Source of the DNA: HRBIN30 sp964534275 | GTDB taxonomy: Bacteria > Desulfobacterota > Binatia > HRBIN30 | DNA length: 64,000 bases | Direction of reading: 5' to 3' | Assembly: GCA_964534275.1 (NCBI GenBank) | Contig: CAZHQG010000001.1 | Coordinates: 176,159 to 240,158 of the forward strand | Shown here: positions 9,374 through 18,479 of the stretch, in pieces | Layout of the letters: the number at the start of each line of letters is the position of its first letter | How positions within the stretch are numbered: position 1 is the stretch's first letter | The notes under the pieces: model-generated | Databases searched by the model: none | What the model was told of the DNA's origin: nothing | Seen by the model: only the letters and a program-made list of their open reading frames with translations | Position numbers and translations under genes: made by a program

Positions 9374-10501
9374 GTGGTGAACAATCGTTCTTCTCTTTCA
9401 GTGTGGGATGATTTCCCTGTCCACCAAGTCCCCGAGGTGGTGCGGCACGTCGGTACCAGCGACCGAAATTTTTACGACCGGTACTACTTCAACCTGCACG
9501 CGTGCGATGACTCCCTGTTCTTGATCTTGGGCATGGGGCAGTACCCCAACTTGGCTGTGCAGGACGCGTTCGCGTGCGCGACGCATGCCGGAGCGCACCA
9601 TGTGGTGCGTGCGTCCCGGGTCTTGGGCGACCGTGCAGATCTGACCGTTGGCCCTTTCCGCATCGAGGTCCAGGAAGGGTTGAAGCGTCTACGAGCGGTA
9701 CTGGAGCCGGGAGACTACTCGCTTGCATTCGACCTCCAGTGGCTGGCGCACACGCCGGCGTACCTCGAGCCGCGACAATTTATTCGCAAGTACGGGCGAG
9801 TGTTGTTCGACACCCAGCGGTTTGCGCAGACAGGTTTCTGGAGCGGATGGCTACAAATTGGCGACCAGCGCTTCCGCGTAACGCCGGACCGTTGGTGGGG
9901 GACACGGGACCGGTCGTGGGGGGTCCGACCCGTTGGGGAGCCCGAGCACCCGGGAATCCGACAAAACGAAGGGCCGCTCACCGGTATGTGGAACTACGCC
10001 CCGATGCAGTTCTCGGATCACGCCATTCTCTACATGGTAAACGAGACGGACGACGGTGATCGCCCATTGCAAGAAGCGGTTCGGATTTGGGTGGACCCGA
10101 ACCGCGAGCCGGAAGCGCTGGGGCGCCCAGAGCATGAACACGAGCTTGTGCCGGGCACGCGGCTCGTGCGCAGGTCGAGGCTGCGTTTCCCGCGTGCCCC
10201 CGAAGGGGAACTGGTCGTCGAGGTGGCCCCGCTGTTGAATGCTTTCGTCGCCGTGGGAACTGGCTACGGAATGGACCCCGATTGGCGCCACGGCATGTAC
10301 CAAGGCCCTCTTGTCGTCCAAGGCCTGGTTCGCCAGCTGGACGAGATCACGAGCTTCGGTCAGTACGGTTTGATCGACCAAGTGGCTCGCTTTACGACCA
10401 ATTTCGGGCAGGTGGGCTATGGGCTGCACGAGTTTGGTTTTTGGGGGCCTTTTCGCCGTTACGGGCTGGTGGATGCGTTTTCCGGCGCTGCGGCCACTTG
10501 A
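9374..10501 (+). CDS. Lipocalin/CrtC-like hypothetical protein (DUF7064/DUF7065 type)
   Basis: A roughly 375-residue cytoplasmic protein with no signal peptide. It is Trp- and Tyr-rich and full of alternating beta-strand patterns. Conserved-looking blocks are HVGTSDRNFYDRYYF near the N terminus, FWSGWLQIG, and WWGTRDRSWGVRPVGEPE. These match, from memory, a family found beside or fused to APH-type kinases in actinobacteria and proteobacteria (DUF7065 plus DUF7064). I infer a beta-barrel of the hydroxyneurosporene-synthase/AttH type that binds a hydrophobic substrate. The frame is open from a GTG at 9266, but family members start close to the DDFPVHQ segment, so I prefer the GTG at 9374; one at 9401 is also possible. 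It lies 47 bases before the kinase gene, in the same direction. Confidence 0.72.
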   Translation: MVNNRSSLSVWDDFPVHQVPEVVRHVGTSDRNFYDRYYFNLHACDDSLFLILGMGQYPNLAVQDAFACATHAGAHHVVRASRVLGDRADLTVGPFRIEVQEGLKRLRAVLEPGDYSLAFDLQWLAHTPAYLEPRQFIRKYGRVLFDTQRFAQTGFWSGWLQIGDQRFRVTPDRWWGTRDRSWGVRPVGEPEHPGIRQNEGPLTGMWNYAPMQFSDHAILYMVNETDDGDRPLQEAVRIWVDPNREPEALGRPEHEHELVPGTRLVRRSRLRFPRAPEGELVVEVAPLLNAFVAVGTGYGMDPDWRHGMYQGPLVVQGLVRQLDEITSFGQYGLIDQVARFTTNFGQVGYGLHEFGFWGPFRRYGLVDAFSGAAAT

Positions 10502-10548
10502 GTGTCGCATGGAAGAATCGATTGCGAGGGAGCGAAGGAGCAACCGCG

Positions 10549-11622
10549 ATGCCTCCGCCGAGACGGGATTTCACCCGGCTACAAGGGCAGTTGCAGGATT
10601 GGTTTCGAACCAAGTTTCCGGATTGGGGCAGCGTGCGCGTGGACAACCTGCGCGGTCCGGCCGAAACCGGCTATTCGAGCGATACGGTTGTCTTCGAGGT
10701 TTTTCCGGACCCAGCCTCCGGAAGGCAACCGAAAACGCTCGTGGCGAAGCTACACCCTGAGGGAGTCACGGTCTTTCCGGAATACGACTTGGAACGGCAG
10801 TACCGGCTGCTGGAGGCACTGCAGGCTCTGAGCACTGCGCCGGTACCGAGCGTCTTCTCGTTGGAGCTCGATCCACGCTTTGTTGGCGGGGTCTTTTACG
10901 TGATGGATTTCGTGTCCGGCCGCGTTCCTCCGGACAATCCTCCCTACCACACCAGCGGATGGTTGCTCGACTTGGATCCAGGATCCCGACGGCAGCTTTG
11001 GGAAGAAGGAATTGCCGCGATGGCAAGGGTTCACCGAACTCGATGCACCGAAGCGATTCGCGGGCTCTTTCCGCAGCCGAAGCCGGGGAGCAGCTTTCTC
11101 GACCAGCAGCTGGAGGACTACCGGAAATTTATCGACTGGGGATTGGACCGCAGCCGCTATCCGCTGCTGTCGCGAGCAGAGGAGTGGTTGTACCGGCATC
11201 AGCCGCGCGAGGAGCAAGTTGCCTTGTGCTGGGGAGATGCGCGGTTTGGAAATCAAATCTTCAGAGACGGCCGCTGCGTGGCGCTGCTCGACTGGGAAAT
11301 GGCGCGTTTGGGTGATCCCGTTCAGGACCTTGCTTGGTGGTGGGCAATCGATCGCTGCTTTGCCGAAGGGCTCGGAGTGCCTCGATTGGATGGATTGCCA
11401 ACGCGTGAAGCAACGATCCGACTGTGGGAAACGCAGTCAACCTTCTCTGCCAAAGAGTTCGACTATTACGAGATTTTGGCGTTGTACAAGTTTACGGCAA
11501 TCATGGCACGAGTGGTTCGGCAGCTTTGCTTCTACGAGGTGCTTCCCGCAGACACGACGATGGATCGGGACAACTTGGCCTCGGCTGTGCTCGAGCGAGA
11601 ACTCGATCGCCGCGGGGGATGA
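10549..11622 (+). CDS. Phosphotransferase family protein (APH/choline-kinase-like)
   Basis: A 357-residue member of the aminoglycoside phosphotransferase-like superfamily (PF01636), the family that also includes choline and homoserine kinases and the kinase part of ACAD10/ACAD11. The catalytic loop reads CWGDARFGN (HGDxxxxN class with the His replaced), and the metal-binding segment reads LLDWEMARLGDP. An N-lobe lysine lies in TLVAKLHPEG. The ATG at 10549 follows a GGAG site. It follows the lipocalin-like gene and precedes an aldehyde dehydrogenase, a context in which such kinases usually serve catabolism of a hydroxylated or CoA-linked substrate rather than antibiotic resistance. The substrate is not predictable from sequence. 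Confidence 0.88.
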   Translation: MPPPRRDFTRLQGQLQDWFRTKFPDWGSVRVDNLRGPAETGYSSDTVVFEVFPDPASGRQPKTLVAKLHPEGVTVFPEYDLERQYRLLEALQALSTAPVPSVFSLELDPRFVGGVFYVMDFVSGRVPPDNPPYHTSGWLLDLDPGSRRQLWEEGIAAMARVHRTRCTEAIRGLFPQPKPGSSFLDQQLEDYRKFIDWGLDRSRYPLLSRAEEWLYRHQPREEQVALCWGDARFGNQIFRDGRCVALLDWEMARLGDPVQDLAWWWAIDRCFAEGLGVPRLDGLPTREATIRLWETQSTFSAKEFDYYEILALYKFTAIMARVVRQLCFYEVLPADTTMDRDNLASAVLERELDRRGG

Positions 11623-11677
11623 GCTGGCAAATCCTGGTACGCATTCTAAGCTGCCTGCTCTGCGAGGAGCATGCGTC

Positions 11678-13141
11678 ATGCTGAGAAGTTTCGACCGTTT
11701 GTTTATTGGCGGCGAGTGGGTACGACCGTCGACCGGGCGAAGCATCGCGGTGATTTCGCCACACACAGAGGAGGTTGTTGCGACCGTTCCGGAAGCTTCG
11801 GAGGCTGACATCGATCGAGCCGTGGCGGCAGCCCGAACAGCGTTCGATCGAGGCGACTGGCCTCACATGGGTGCGGCTGCGCGAGCGGCAGTGCTGGAAC
11901 GGTTGCTACAACTCTTGCGCGAGCACCAAGAGGAGCTTGCTGTACTGATCACGCAGGAAATGGGCTCGCCCATTAGCTTTTCGCGCTTGGGGCAAACCAT
12001 GGCTAGCAACATGGTGCTCGAGTACTATGTGGAGCTCGCGCGGAACTTTGCTTTCGAAGAATTGCGCGACGGGCTCATGGGGCCGGTGTTGGTGCGACGG
12101 GAGCCAGTCGGAGTTGCGGCGTGTATCGTGCCGTGGAACGTCCCGTTGTTTACCACGATGCTGAAACTCGCGCCGGCGCTCGTTGCAGGAGCCACGGTGG
12201 TGCTGAAGCCGGCGCCAGAAACACCGGTGGATGCCCTGGTGCTGGCTGAGCTCGTGGAACGAGCTGGTTTCCCTCCCGGGGTGGTGAACGTGGTACCCGC
12301 TGGTCGCGAGGTGGGTGAATACCTCGTCTGCCATCCCGGAGTTGACAAAGTTGCTTTCACGGGCAGCACCCAGGCAGGGCGAAGAATTGCGTCGCTGTGT
12401 GGAGAGCGGCTGAAGCGATGTACCCTCGAGCTAGGCGGCAAGTCGGCCGCCATCGTACTCGACGATGCGCCGCTCGAATCCACCATAGCCGGTTTGGTGC
12501 CCGCGATCCTGATGAACAATGGCCAAGCGTGCGTGGCACAAACCCGCGTGTTGGTTTCGAACCGTCGCTATGGGGAGTTTGTCGATGCTCTTGCTCAGGC
12601 GTTCCGGGATGCCGTGGTGGGGGACCCGATGGACCCGAACACGGTGGTCGGTCCGTTGGTTTCCTCGCGACAACGCGACCGGGTCGAAGGCTACTTGAGA
12701 ATCGGCCGCGAAGAGGGCGCTCGTGTTGTCTGTGGCGGGGGACGGCCTCGCCACTTAGCAAAGGGCTGGTATGTCGAGCCGACGGTGTTCGCGGACGTCG
12801 ATAATCGAATGCGGATCGCACAGGAGGAGATTTTTGGGCCCGTCGCTGCGGTCATTCCCTACGAGACCGAAGAGGACGCGGTGCGCATTGCCAACGAATC
12901 GGACTACGGACTTTCTGGTAGTGTGTGGACCCAGGACGTCGCTCGGGGGACCGAGATCGCACGCAGGGTCAGAACTGGCACGTATACCGTCAATGGTTTT
13001 ACGCTGGAATTTCGGGCGCCCTTTGGCGGTTTCAAAGCGAGCGGGATCGGCCGCGAACTGGGTCCTGAAGGCCTGCTTGCGTATTTGGAGCCGAAATCGA
13101 TCAGCCTGCCATATGGTTCGCAGGTTCCCTTGAGGAACTAG
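11678..13141 (+). CDS. NAD(P)-dependent aldehyde dehydrogenase
   Basis: A 487-residue ALDH superfamily enzyme oxidising an aldehyde to the acid. The Rossmann/cofactor region has VPWNVPL and KPAPETP with the FTGST motif; the general base is the Glu of LELGGKS (about residue 251) and the catalytic thiol is the Cys of NNGQACVAQTR (about residue 285). Length and motif order are standard for the family. I chose the ATG at 11678, eight bases after a GAGGAG site; the frame is open much further upstream only because it overlaps the kinase gene in another frame. It probably forms an operon with the kinase (55-base gap) and the lipocalin-like gene. The aldehyde substrate is unknown. Confidence 0.95.
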   Translation: MLRSFDRLFIGGEWVRPSTGRSIAVISPHTEEVVATVPEASEADIDRAVAAARTAFDRGDWPHMGAAARAAVLERLLQLLREHQEELAVLITQEMGSPISFSRLGQTMASNMVLEYYVELARNFAFEELRDGLMGPVLVRREPVGVAACIVPWNVPLFTTMLKLAPALVAGATVVLKPAPETPVDALVLAELVERAGFPPGVVNVVPAGREVGEYLVCHPGVDKVAFTGSTQAGRRIASLCGERLKRCTLELGGKSAAIVLDDAPLESTIAGLVPAILMNNGQACVAQTRVLVSNRRYGEFVDALAQAFRDAVVGDPMDPNTVVGPLVSSRQRDRVEGYLRIGREEGARVVCGGGRPRHLAKGWYVEPTVFADVDNRMRIAQEEIFGPVAAVIPYETEEDAVRIANESDYGLSGSVWTQDVARGTEIARRVRTGTYTVNGFTLEFRAPFGGFKASGIGRELGPEGLLAYLEPKSISLPYGSQVPLRN

Positions 13142-13317
13142 GCTGCAGCAAAGAGCGCGAAATCGGATTTGCCCAGGCGGCCGAATGGGAGTATGATTCG
13201 CCCTCGCTTGGCGGAGGATGTCGTTTGCAGCAAAGACCTTCGCCAAGTTGAAGAGTCCGTGGACAGGGTTCGCGTGTCAAACCAAGTGTGGCCGAGAGGG
13301 GAGGGGTCGGGGAGAGC

Positions 13318-14979
13318 ATGAACGCGGCAGATGGAGTTCTACGCGTGGTCCCCCTCGGCGGGCTCGGGGAGATCGGGCTCAACTGCCTGGTGTTGGAGTG
13401 GAACGGCTACGCCATCGCCATTGACTGTGGGGTGATGTTCCCCGAGCCCCATATGTTGGGAATCGACTTGGTCATTCCCGATTTGTCTTACTTGGACGGC
13501 TTTGGGGAGCGCTTTCTAGGATTTGTACTGACGCACGGTCACGAAGACCATCAGGGGGCACTCCCGTTTGCGTTACGCAAATTTTCCGTTCCGGTGTATG
13601 CGACGCCGATGGCCCACGGCCTGGTAGTCGAGCGGCTGAAAGAGCACGGGTTGAGCGTGCCAATGCACGTGTTCTCTGCAGGGGACCGCTGGGAGCTTGG
13701 GCCGTTTGTCATCGAGGCGATTCACGTCACGCATTCGCTCGTGGACACCGTGGCTCTTGCGATCCGCACGCCCCTCGGGGTTGTGCTGCACAGCGGGGAC
13801 TTCAAATTCGACCAAACCCCGATCGACGACAGGCCCTCCAATCTTCACCGGCTTGGGGAGTACGGGCAAGAGGGGGTCTTGCTCCTGCTGTCCGATTCTA
13901 CCAACGCGGAACGGCCGGGTTACACGCCTTCGGAGCGATCGGTTCGCGCGCCACTGGAAGAGATCTTTCGGGCAACCCCTGGCCGCGTGTTTTTCTCTAC
14001 TTTTGCCTCTCATATCCATCGGTTGACCCAAGCGATCGAACTTTCGCTGGCTCACCAACGGCGCATCGCCGTGGTTGGACGAAGTCTGTTGAATAGTTTG
14101 CGGATCGCCACACAGCTTGGTTATCTCGAGTATCCACCGTCGCTGTTTCTCGATCTCAGCGATCGGGAGGCCCTAACTGGCGAGCGCGTGACCGTGCTGA
14201 CGACCGGGAGCCAAGGGGAGCCCATGTCGGCGCTCATCCGTATTGCCGAAGGGGGGCATCCCTCCATGAGCATGGGGCCTGGAGACGCGGTGGTTTTGTC
14301 GTCACGCGTCATTCCGGGCAACGAAAAGCAAATTAGCAACTTGATCAATCATGTGTTGCGCCGCGGGGCCGAAGTGTTTCATTCGCAAAACACTCCGGTA
14401 CACGTCTCCGGCCACGCGAGCCAAGAAGAACTCAAGTTGCTCTTGAGGTTAGCGAAGCCGCGCTTTTTCGTGCCGATTCACGGCGAGCTTCGACACTTGA
14501 TTGCGCACCGCCGACTGGCGTGGGAGGTCGGACTGCGGCCGGAGCAGACCTTCCTGTTGGAAAACGGGAGGGTGCTAGAAATCGATGGCACAGGTGCTCG
14601 CGAGCGCGATGCAGTGAAAGCGGGCAGAGTGTTCGTGGACGGCAAGGGTGTTGGAGATGTCGTGGATGTGGTGCTGCGCGATCGTCGCCACTTGTCCTCC
14701 GATGGCTTGGTGCTGGCGGTGCTCGCGTTGGACCAGCAAACCGGCAACGTCATTGCTGGCCCCGATCTGGTCTCGCGCGGATTTTTGCCCGAGGTCGGGG
14801 CCGAGGCGCTGATGGAACAGGCGCGACAGCTCGTGCTCGAGAGTCTCGCAGAGATGCCCGCCGAAACCCGGACGGATGCCCAGGAAGTCAAAGAGGAAGT
14901 TCGCCGTGTGTTGCGGAGGTTCTTTGCAAGGGCTTTGGATCGGCGACCGGTGATCGTGCCGTTCGTCCTGGAGATGTAG
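13318..14979 (+). CDS. rnj: Ribonuclease J
   Basis: A 553-residue metallo-beta-lactamase/beta-CASP RNase with 5'-to-3' exonuclease and endonuclease activity in mRNA turnover and rRNA processing. The zinc-binding motif HGHEDH is at about residue 73, the N terminus has VVPLGGLGEIGLN, and the beta-CASP part has LLSDSTNAERPGYTPSE. HVSGHASQEELKLLL and IPIHGE-like FFVPIHGELRHL mark the end of the catalytic core, and a C-terminal domain follows. The ATG at 13318 follows GGGGAG; a GTG ten codons upstream is less likely. It is the first gene of a tight operon: its stop is two bases before ftsK. Full length for the family. Confidence 0.96.
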   Translation: MNAADGVLRVVPLGGLGEIGLNCLVLEWNGYAIAIDCGVMFPEPHMLGIDLVIPDLSYLDGFGERFLGFVLTHGHEDHQGALPFALRKFSVPVYATPMAHGLVVERLKEHGLSVPMHVFSAGDRWELGPFVIEAIHVTHSLVDTVALAIRTPLGVVLHSGDFKFDQTPIDDRPSNLHRLGEYGQEGVLLLLSDSTNAERPGYTPSERSVRAPLEEIFRATPGRVFFSTFASHIHRLTQAIELSLAHQRRIAVVGRSLLNSLRIATQLGYLEYPPSLFLDLSDREALTGERVTVLTTGSQGEPMSALIRIAEGGHPSMSMGPGDAVVLSSRVIPGNEKQISNLINHVLRRGAEVFHSQNTPVHVSGHASQEELKLLLRLAKPRFFVPIHGELRHLIAHRRLAWEVGLRPEQTFLLENGRVLEIDGTGARERDAVKAGRVFVDGKGVGDVVDVVLRDRRHLSSDGLVLAVLALDQQTGNVIAGPDLVSRGFLPEVGAEALMEQARQLVLESLAEMPAETRTDAQEVKEEVRRVLRRFFARALDRRPVIVPFVLEM

Positions 14980-14981
14980 CG

Positions 14982-17219
14982 ATGGCGTATGCCCAGCGTA
15001 CATCGAGTCGGATTTCTGCGGATGAAGTTGCGGGGAGTTCGCAGTACTACGCAGAGATCGCTGGCCTGCTGACGTTGGCGGGTGCGTTGTTCACGCTCGT
15101 CAGTTTTGTCTCTTACCACTTGGCTACGGAAAGTGCCTGGGGCGGCGTTCTGGGTGCCACCTTGGCTCGAGTTCTTGGGGGCACGTTTGGCTACGCGGTG
15201 TACACCATTCCTGTAGGGCTCGGAGTGATAGGCTTCCGTTTAGTCCGTGGAGGGTTGGAAGACTTTCCGCTGGTCCGCCTGATCCCTTGGGGAATTTTGC
15301 TGCTGCTACTTTCGTCGGCGTTGGGGCTGTGGGATCCTCGAGGAACCCGGGGCATTGCCGGTTGGTTTGGCGGCTTCACTGGCGGTTTGTTGCGCGAATG
15401 GTGCGGCATCGCGGGTGCATTGGTGGCGTGCTTCATTGCGTTGATGGTAACTGTGAGTTCCATGCTGGGGACGGCGCCGCTTGGGTTGCTTCGCCGGTTG
15501 CGTCAGAAACGGTCGGAGCCGCTAATTCGACCAGCCGCGGGAGCCGTGGACCTTCCGGTAACCGGCAGCACAGGTAGCGGTTTGCTCGGATGGTGGCGGG
15601 GGCGAGGGGTAGAGAGCGACTTGCCCGTCGTGGAGCTCACTGAGAAGGAGGTAAAGAGGGCAAAGATCCGCCCAAGCGACTTGCAGCGTCCCTTGCCACT
15701 CTTTGGTTCGAGCTCTTACGAACTCCCGCCACCGTCACTCTTGAATGCGCCGCCGCGAGAGGTTCTCGATCGAATCGACCAAGGCCAGTTGAAGCGTAGC
15801 GCAGATATTTTGGAGACAAAGCTCGCGTACTTTTCGATCCAGGCGAAGGTCGTTGCCATAGAGCCGGGCCCGGTGATCACGACGTACGAAGTTGCCCCCG
15901 CTCCGGGGATCAGGGTGAACCGGATTTTGATGCTGCAAGATGACCTTACGATGGCACTGCGCACCAAGGTGCGGATCGTGGCGCCCATTCCGGGCAAGTC
16001 CGTTGTTGGGATCGAAGTGGCCAATCAGACGCGTGAGCAGGTTTACTTAAGCGAGGTGATCGAAAGTCAGGCCTTTCAGCAGGCGAAATCTGTCCTCACG
16101 CTGGCCTTGGGTAAAAACACGAGCGGGGTGCCTCGGGTGGAGGACCTGGCGCGGATGCCCCATCTGTTGATTGCTGGAGCCACCGGCACGGGGAAGTCCG
16201 TGGCACTGAACGCGATGATCATGAGCATTTTGAGCAAGGCTTCACCGCGAGATGTCCGCTTTGTGATGATCGACCTCAAAATGTTGGAATTATCGCTTTA
16301 CGAAGATTTGCCTCATCTGTTGGTTCCCGTGGTTACCGAGCCGAAAGCCGCTGTGGTCGTGTTGAACAATCTGTGCAAAGAGATGGACCGGCGTTACTTG
16401 TTGTTGAAGGACAAAGGCGTACGGAACATCGATGCATACAATGCCTTGCTAACCCTTGACGACGGTGCGGAAGAAATCGTGGAGCTTACCGAGGCAGTGG
16501 ACCCGAGCAGCGCTTCGGACGACGGGCTCGCCCCAGGTTTGCAGCACGAGCACCTGCCGAAGATTGTGGTGATTATCGACGAATTGGCGGATCTCATGAT
16601 GACCTCCGGTCGGAACGTCGAAGCACCGATCATTCGTTTGGCTCAAAAGGCACGCGCCTGCGGTATCCATTTAATCGTGGCCACCCAGCGACCGTCCGTG
16701 GATGTGATCACGGGTCTCATCAAGGCCAACTTTCCCGCACGGATTTCGTTCCAAGTGGCTTCGAAGGTCGACTCACGTACGATCTTGGATTGCGCCGGTG
16801 CGGAACGTTTGCTGGGGGAGGGGGACATGTTGTTTTACCAGGCCGGACGCGGCGAGATAGAACGACTGCACGGGGCGTTTGTCACCGAGGCGGAAATCCG
16901 CCGAGTTGCTGAATTCGTCAAGCGTCAGGCGCGCCCGGAATACGCATTCGGACTGCTCGAAGGAGGCAATGGCGAGGAGGGAAGCGGAACGGTCGAGGCC
17001 AACGGGGATGGCGCAGAGAGCGACGAGCTTTACGACCAGGCGGTGCGCATCGTGACCGAGACACGGATTGCCTCGATCTCGTTTTTGCAGCGGCGCTTGC
17101 GCGTGGGGTATAACCGTGCGGCCCGTTTGGTGGAGCGAATGGAAGCCGAGGGAATTGTAAGCCGGAGCGAAAACGGGCGCCCGCGAGAGGTCCTGGCTCC
17201 TCCACCACCAGAACCATGA
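14982..17219 (+). CDS. ftsK: DNA translocase FtsK
   Basis: A 745-residue FtsK/SpoIIIE-type translocase that pumps DNA through the division septum and assists dimer resolution. The N-terminal ~190 residues hold about four hydrophobic membrane segments, followed by a short linker and the alpha/beta/gamma motor. Walker A is GATGTGKS (about residues 399-406), Walker B lies in KIVVIIDELADLMM, and RLAQKARACGIHLIVATQRP is typical. The last ~65 residues are the winged-helix gamma domain that reads KOPS-like polarity sequences (LYDQAVRIVTE to VSRSENGRPREVL). The linker is short, as in many non-enteric bacteria. The ATG at 14982 lies two bases after the rnj stop; the 3' end overlaps lolA by four bases. 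Confidence 0.97.
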   Translation: MAYAQRTSSRISADEVAGSSQYYAEIAGLLTLAGALFTLVSFVSYHLATESAWGGVLGATLARVLGGTFGYAVYTIPVGLGVIGFRLVRGGLEDFPLVRLIPWGILLLLLSSALGLWDPRGTRGIAGWFGGFTGGLLREWCGIAGALVACFIALMVTVSSMLGTAPLGLLRRLRQKRSEPLIRPAAGAVDLPVTGSTGSGLLGWWRGRGVESDLPVVELTEKEVKRAKIRPSDLQRPLPLFGSSSYELPPPSLLNAPPREVLDRIDQGQLKRSADILETKLAYFSIQAKVVAIEPGPVITTYEVAPAPGIRVNRILMLQDDLTMALRTKVRIVAPIPGKSVVGIEVANQTREQVYLSEVIESQAFQQAKSVLTLALGKNTSGVPRVEDLARMPHLLIAGATGTGKSVALNAMIMSILSKASPRDVRFVMIDLKMLELSLYEDLPHLLVPVVTEPKAAVVVLNNLCKEMDRRYLLLKDKGVRNIDAYNALLTLDDGAEEIVELTEAVDPSSASDDGLAPGLQHEHLPKIVVIIDELADLMMTSGRNVEAPIIRLAQKARACGIHLIVATQRPSVDVITGLIKANFPARISFQVASKVDSRTILDCAGAERLLGEGDMLFYQAGRGEIERLHGAFVTEAEIRRVAEFVKRQARPEYAFGLLEGGNGEEGSGTVEANGDGAESDELYDQAVRIVTETRIASISFLQRRLRVGYNRAARLVERMEAEGIVSRSENGRPREVLAPPPPEP

Positions 17220-17899
17220 GAAGTTGGAAGTTCCCGTGCTTTGTGGTTGCCCTCGGACTCATGCTTGTCCGGGCTGGCTCGGCGTCTGGCGAGCGAGCAA
17301 TTCCGGCGACTCCGCCTGCGGCAGACGCCATCGTTCAGGCGGTCCAGGCTCGTTACGATGCGACCACCGACCTGTCGGGCGACGTGATACAGGAAACGAA
17401 CGTCGTGCGTCTCAATAAGACGATTGTGGCCCGTGGGACGGTAGCCTTTAAGAAACCCGGCAAGATGCGTTGGGAGCTGGCGAATGGCGACCGGGAAATC
17501 ATCGTGAGCGATGGCAAGACGCTATGGATATATCGTCCGGAGGATCAGCAAGTTCTGCGGATGCCGTTCGACAGCGCGTTTCGTTCGAGCACTCCCATTT
17601 CCTTCCTCACCGGTGTGGGCAAGATTGCAGAGAATTTTCGCGTAGCGTTCGAGGGGGCCGAAGATGGGCGTCTGCGTCTGCGGCTGGAGCCGAAGCGCCA
17701 AGAGGCCGATGTGGGGGTGCTTTGGTTGCTGGTGGACGCGACCTCGTTCGACATCGTCGGTGCCGAGGTGCAAGACCCTCTGGGAAACCGCAGTAAGCTC
17801 ACGTTCCAAAATGTGCGTCGGAACCAAGGGCTAAGCGATACTTTGTTCGAATTTGCCGTGCCTGCAGGAGTGGATGTACTTGAGGCGCCCCGAGAATAA
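17216..17899 (+). CDS. lolA: Outer-membrane lipoprotein carrier protein LolA
   Basis: A 227-residue periplasmic chaperone that ferries lipoproteins from the LolCDE transporter to the outer membrane. A signal peptide (VVALGLMLVRAGSASG) is followed by the LolA half-barrel: an amphipathic first helix (ADAIVQAVQARYDATTDLSG), then KKPGKMRWELA and DGKTLWIYRPEDQQV, the characteristic strands of the family. Its start codon overlaps the ftsK stop (ATGA), so translation is probably coupled. Its presence indicates a diderm envelope, in agreement with the Lnt gene further right. Confidence 0.92.
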   Translation: MRSWKFPCFVVALGLMLVRAGSASGERAIPATPPAADAIVQAVQARYDATTDLSGDVIQETNVVRLNKTIVARGTVAFKKPGKMRWELANGDREIIVSDGKTLWIYRPEDQQVLRMPFDSAFRSSTPISFLTGVGKIAENFRVAFEGAEDGRLRLRLEPKRQEADVGVLWLLVDATSFDIVGAEVQDPLGNRSKLTFQNVRRNQGLSDTLFEFAVPAGVDVLEAPRE

Positions 17900-17917
17900 C
17901 GGGAGGAGGGTGAAGGT

Positions 17918-18403
17918 GTGCCGTCGTTCGACGTGGTTTCGCAAGTCAACCTCCAGGAAGTGGACAACGCAGTGAATCAGGCCCGCAAGGAGATTGCCCA
18001 GCGGTACGATTTTAAAGACACGCGAACGGAAATCGCGTGGGACAAGAAAGCGATCACGATCGTTTCGGAAAGCGAGTTCAAGGTAAAGGCAGTCGTAGAC
18101 GTGTTGCAGTCGAAGTTGGTGCGGCGTGGGGTCTCACTGAAGTCTCTGAAGTATGCCCCCATCGAACCAGCCGCCGGGGGCCGAGCTCGACAGGTCATTG
18201 AAATTCAACAAGGGATCGACCCGGAACGCGCGCGAGAGATCGTGAAGGTCATCAAGGACAGTAAGTTGAAGGTGCAAGCGCAAATCCAGGCAGACCAAGT
18301 TCGTGTAAGCGGCAAGAAGAAAGATGACCTCCAGGAGGTCATCCGGCTCCTGCGTGAGCAGGACTTTGGACTTCCTCTGCAGTTCGTAAACTTTCGCGAC
18401 TGA
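17918..18403 (+). CDS. yajQ: YajQ family cyclic-di-GMP-binding/nucleotide-binding protein
   Basis: A 161-residue YajQ-family protein. It starts PSFDVVSQVNLQEVDNAVNQ and contains RYDFKDTRTEI, VLQSKLVRRGVSLKSLKY and KKDDLQEVIRLLREQDF, all standard. Members adopt two ferredoxin-like domains; some bind c-di-GMP and act as co-regulators, others bind nucleotides or tRNA. The GTG start at 17918 follows a strong GGGAGGAGGG site. Last gene of the rnj-ftsK-lolA-yajQ run, ending just before a strong hairpin. Confidence 0.95.
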   Translation: MPSFDVVSQVNLQEVDNAVNQARKEIAQRYDFKDTRTEIAWDKKAITIVSESEFKVKAVVDVLQSKLVRRGVSLKSLKYAPIEPAAGGRARQVIEIQQGIDPERAREIVKVIKDSKLKVQAQIQADQVRVSGKKKDDLQEVIRLLREQDFGLPLQFVNFRD

Positions 18404-18417
18404 GGCGGAAGACGATA

Positions 18418-18451
18418 CTGGGGTGGCAGCATCTTCCCGCTGCCACCCCAG
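18418..18451. terminator. Strong hairpin between convergent genes
   Basis: A perfect 13-bp GC-rich inverted repeat (18418-18430 and 18439-18451) with an 8-base loop sits between the yajQ stop and the stop of the convergent gene at 18480. No clear T-tract follows on either strand, so it may act as a bidirectional or factor-assisted terminator or as an mRNA 3' end protector. Confidence 0.6.
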
Positions 18452-18479
18452 ACCTCGCTTCGTGCGACCCGTATACGAC

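Noticed and set aside
11012..11677. N-terminal extension of the aldehyde dehydrogenase frame
   Set aside because: It overlaps the kinase gene in another frame, and the standard ALDH start lies at the ATG with a GAGGAG site at 11678.
14520..14981. N-terminal extension of the ftsK frame into rnj
   Set aside because: The extension has no membrane segment and lies within the RNase J coding region; the ATG at 14982 gives a normal FtsK.
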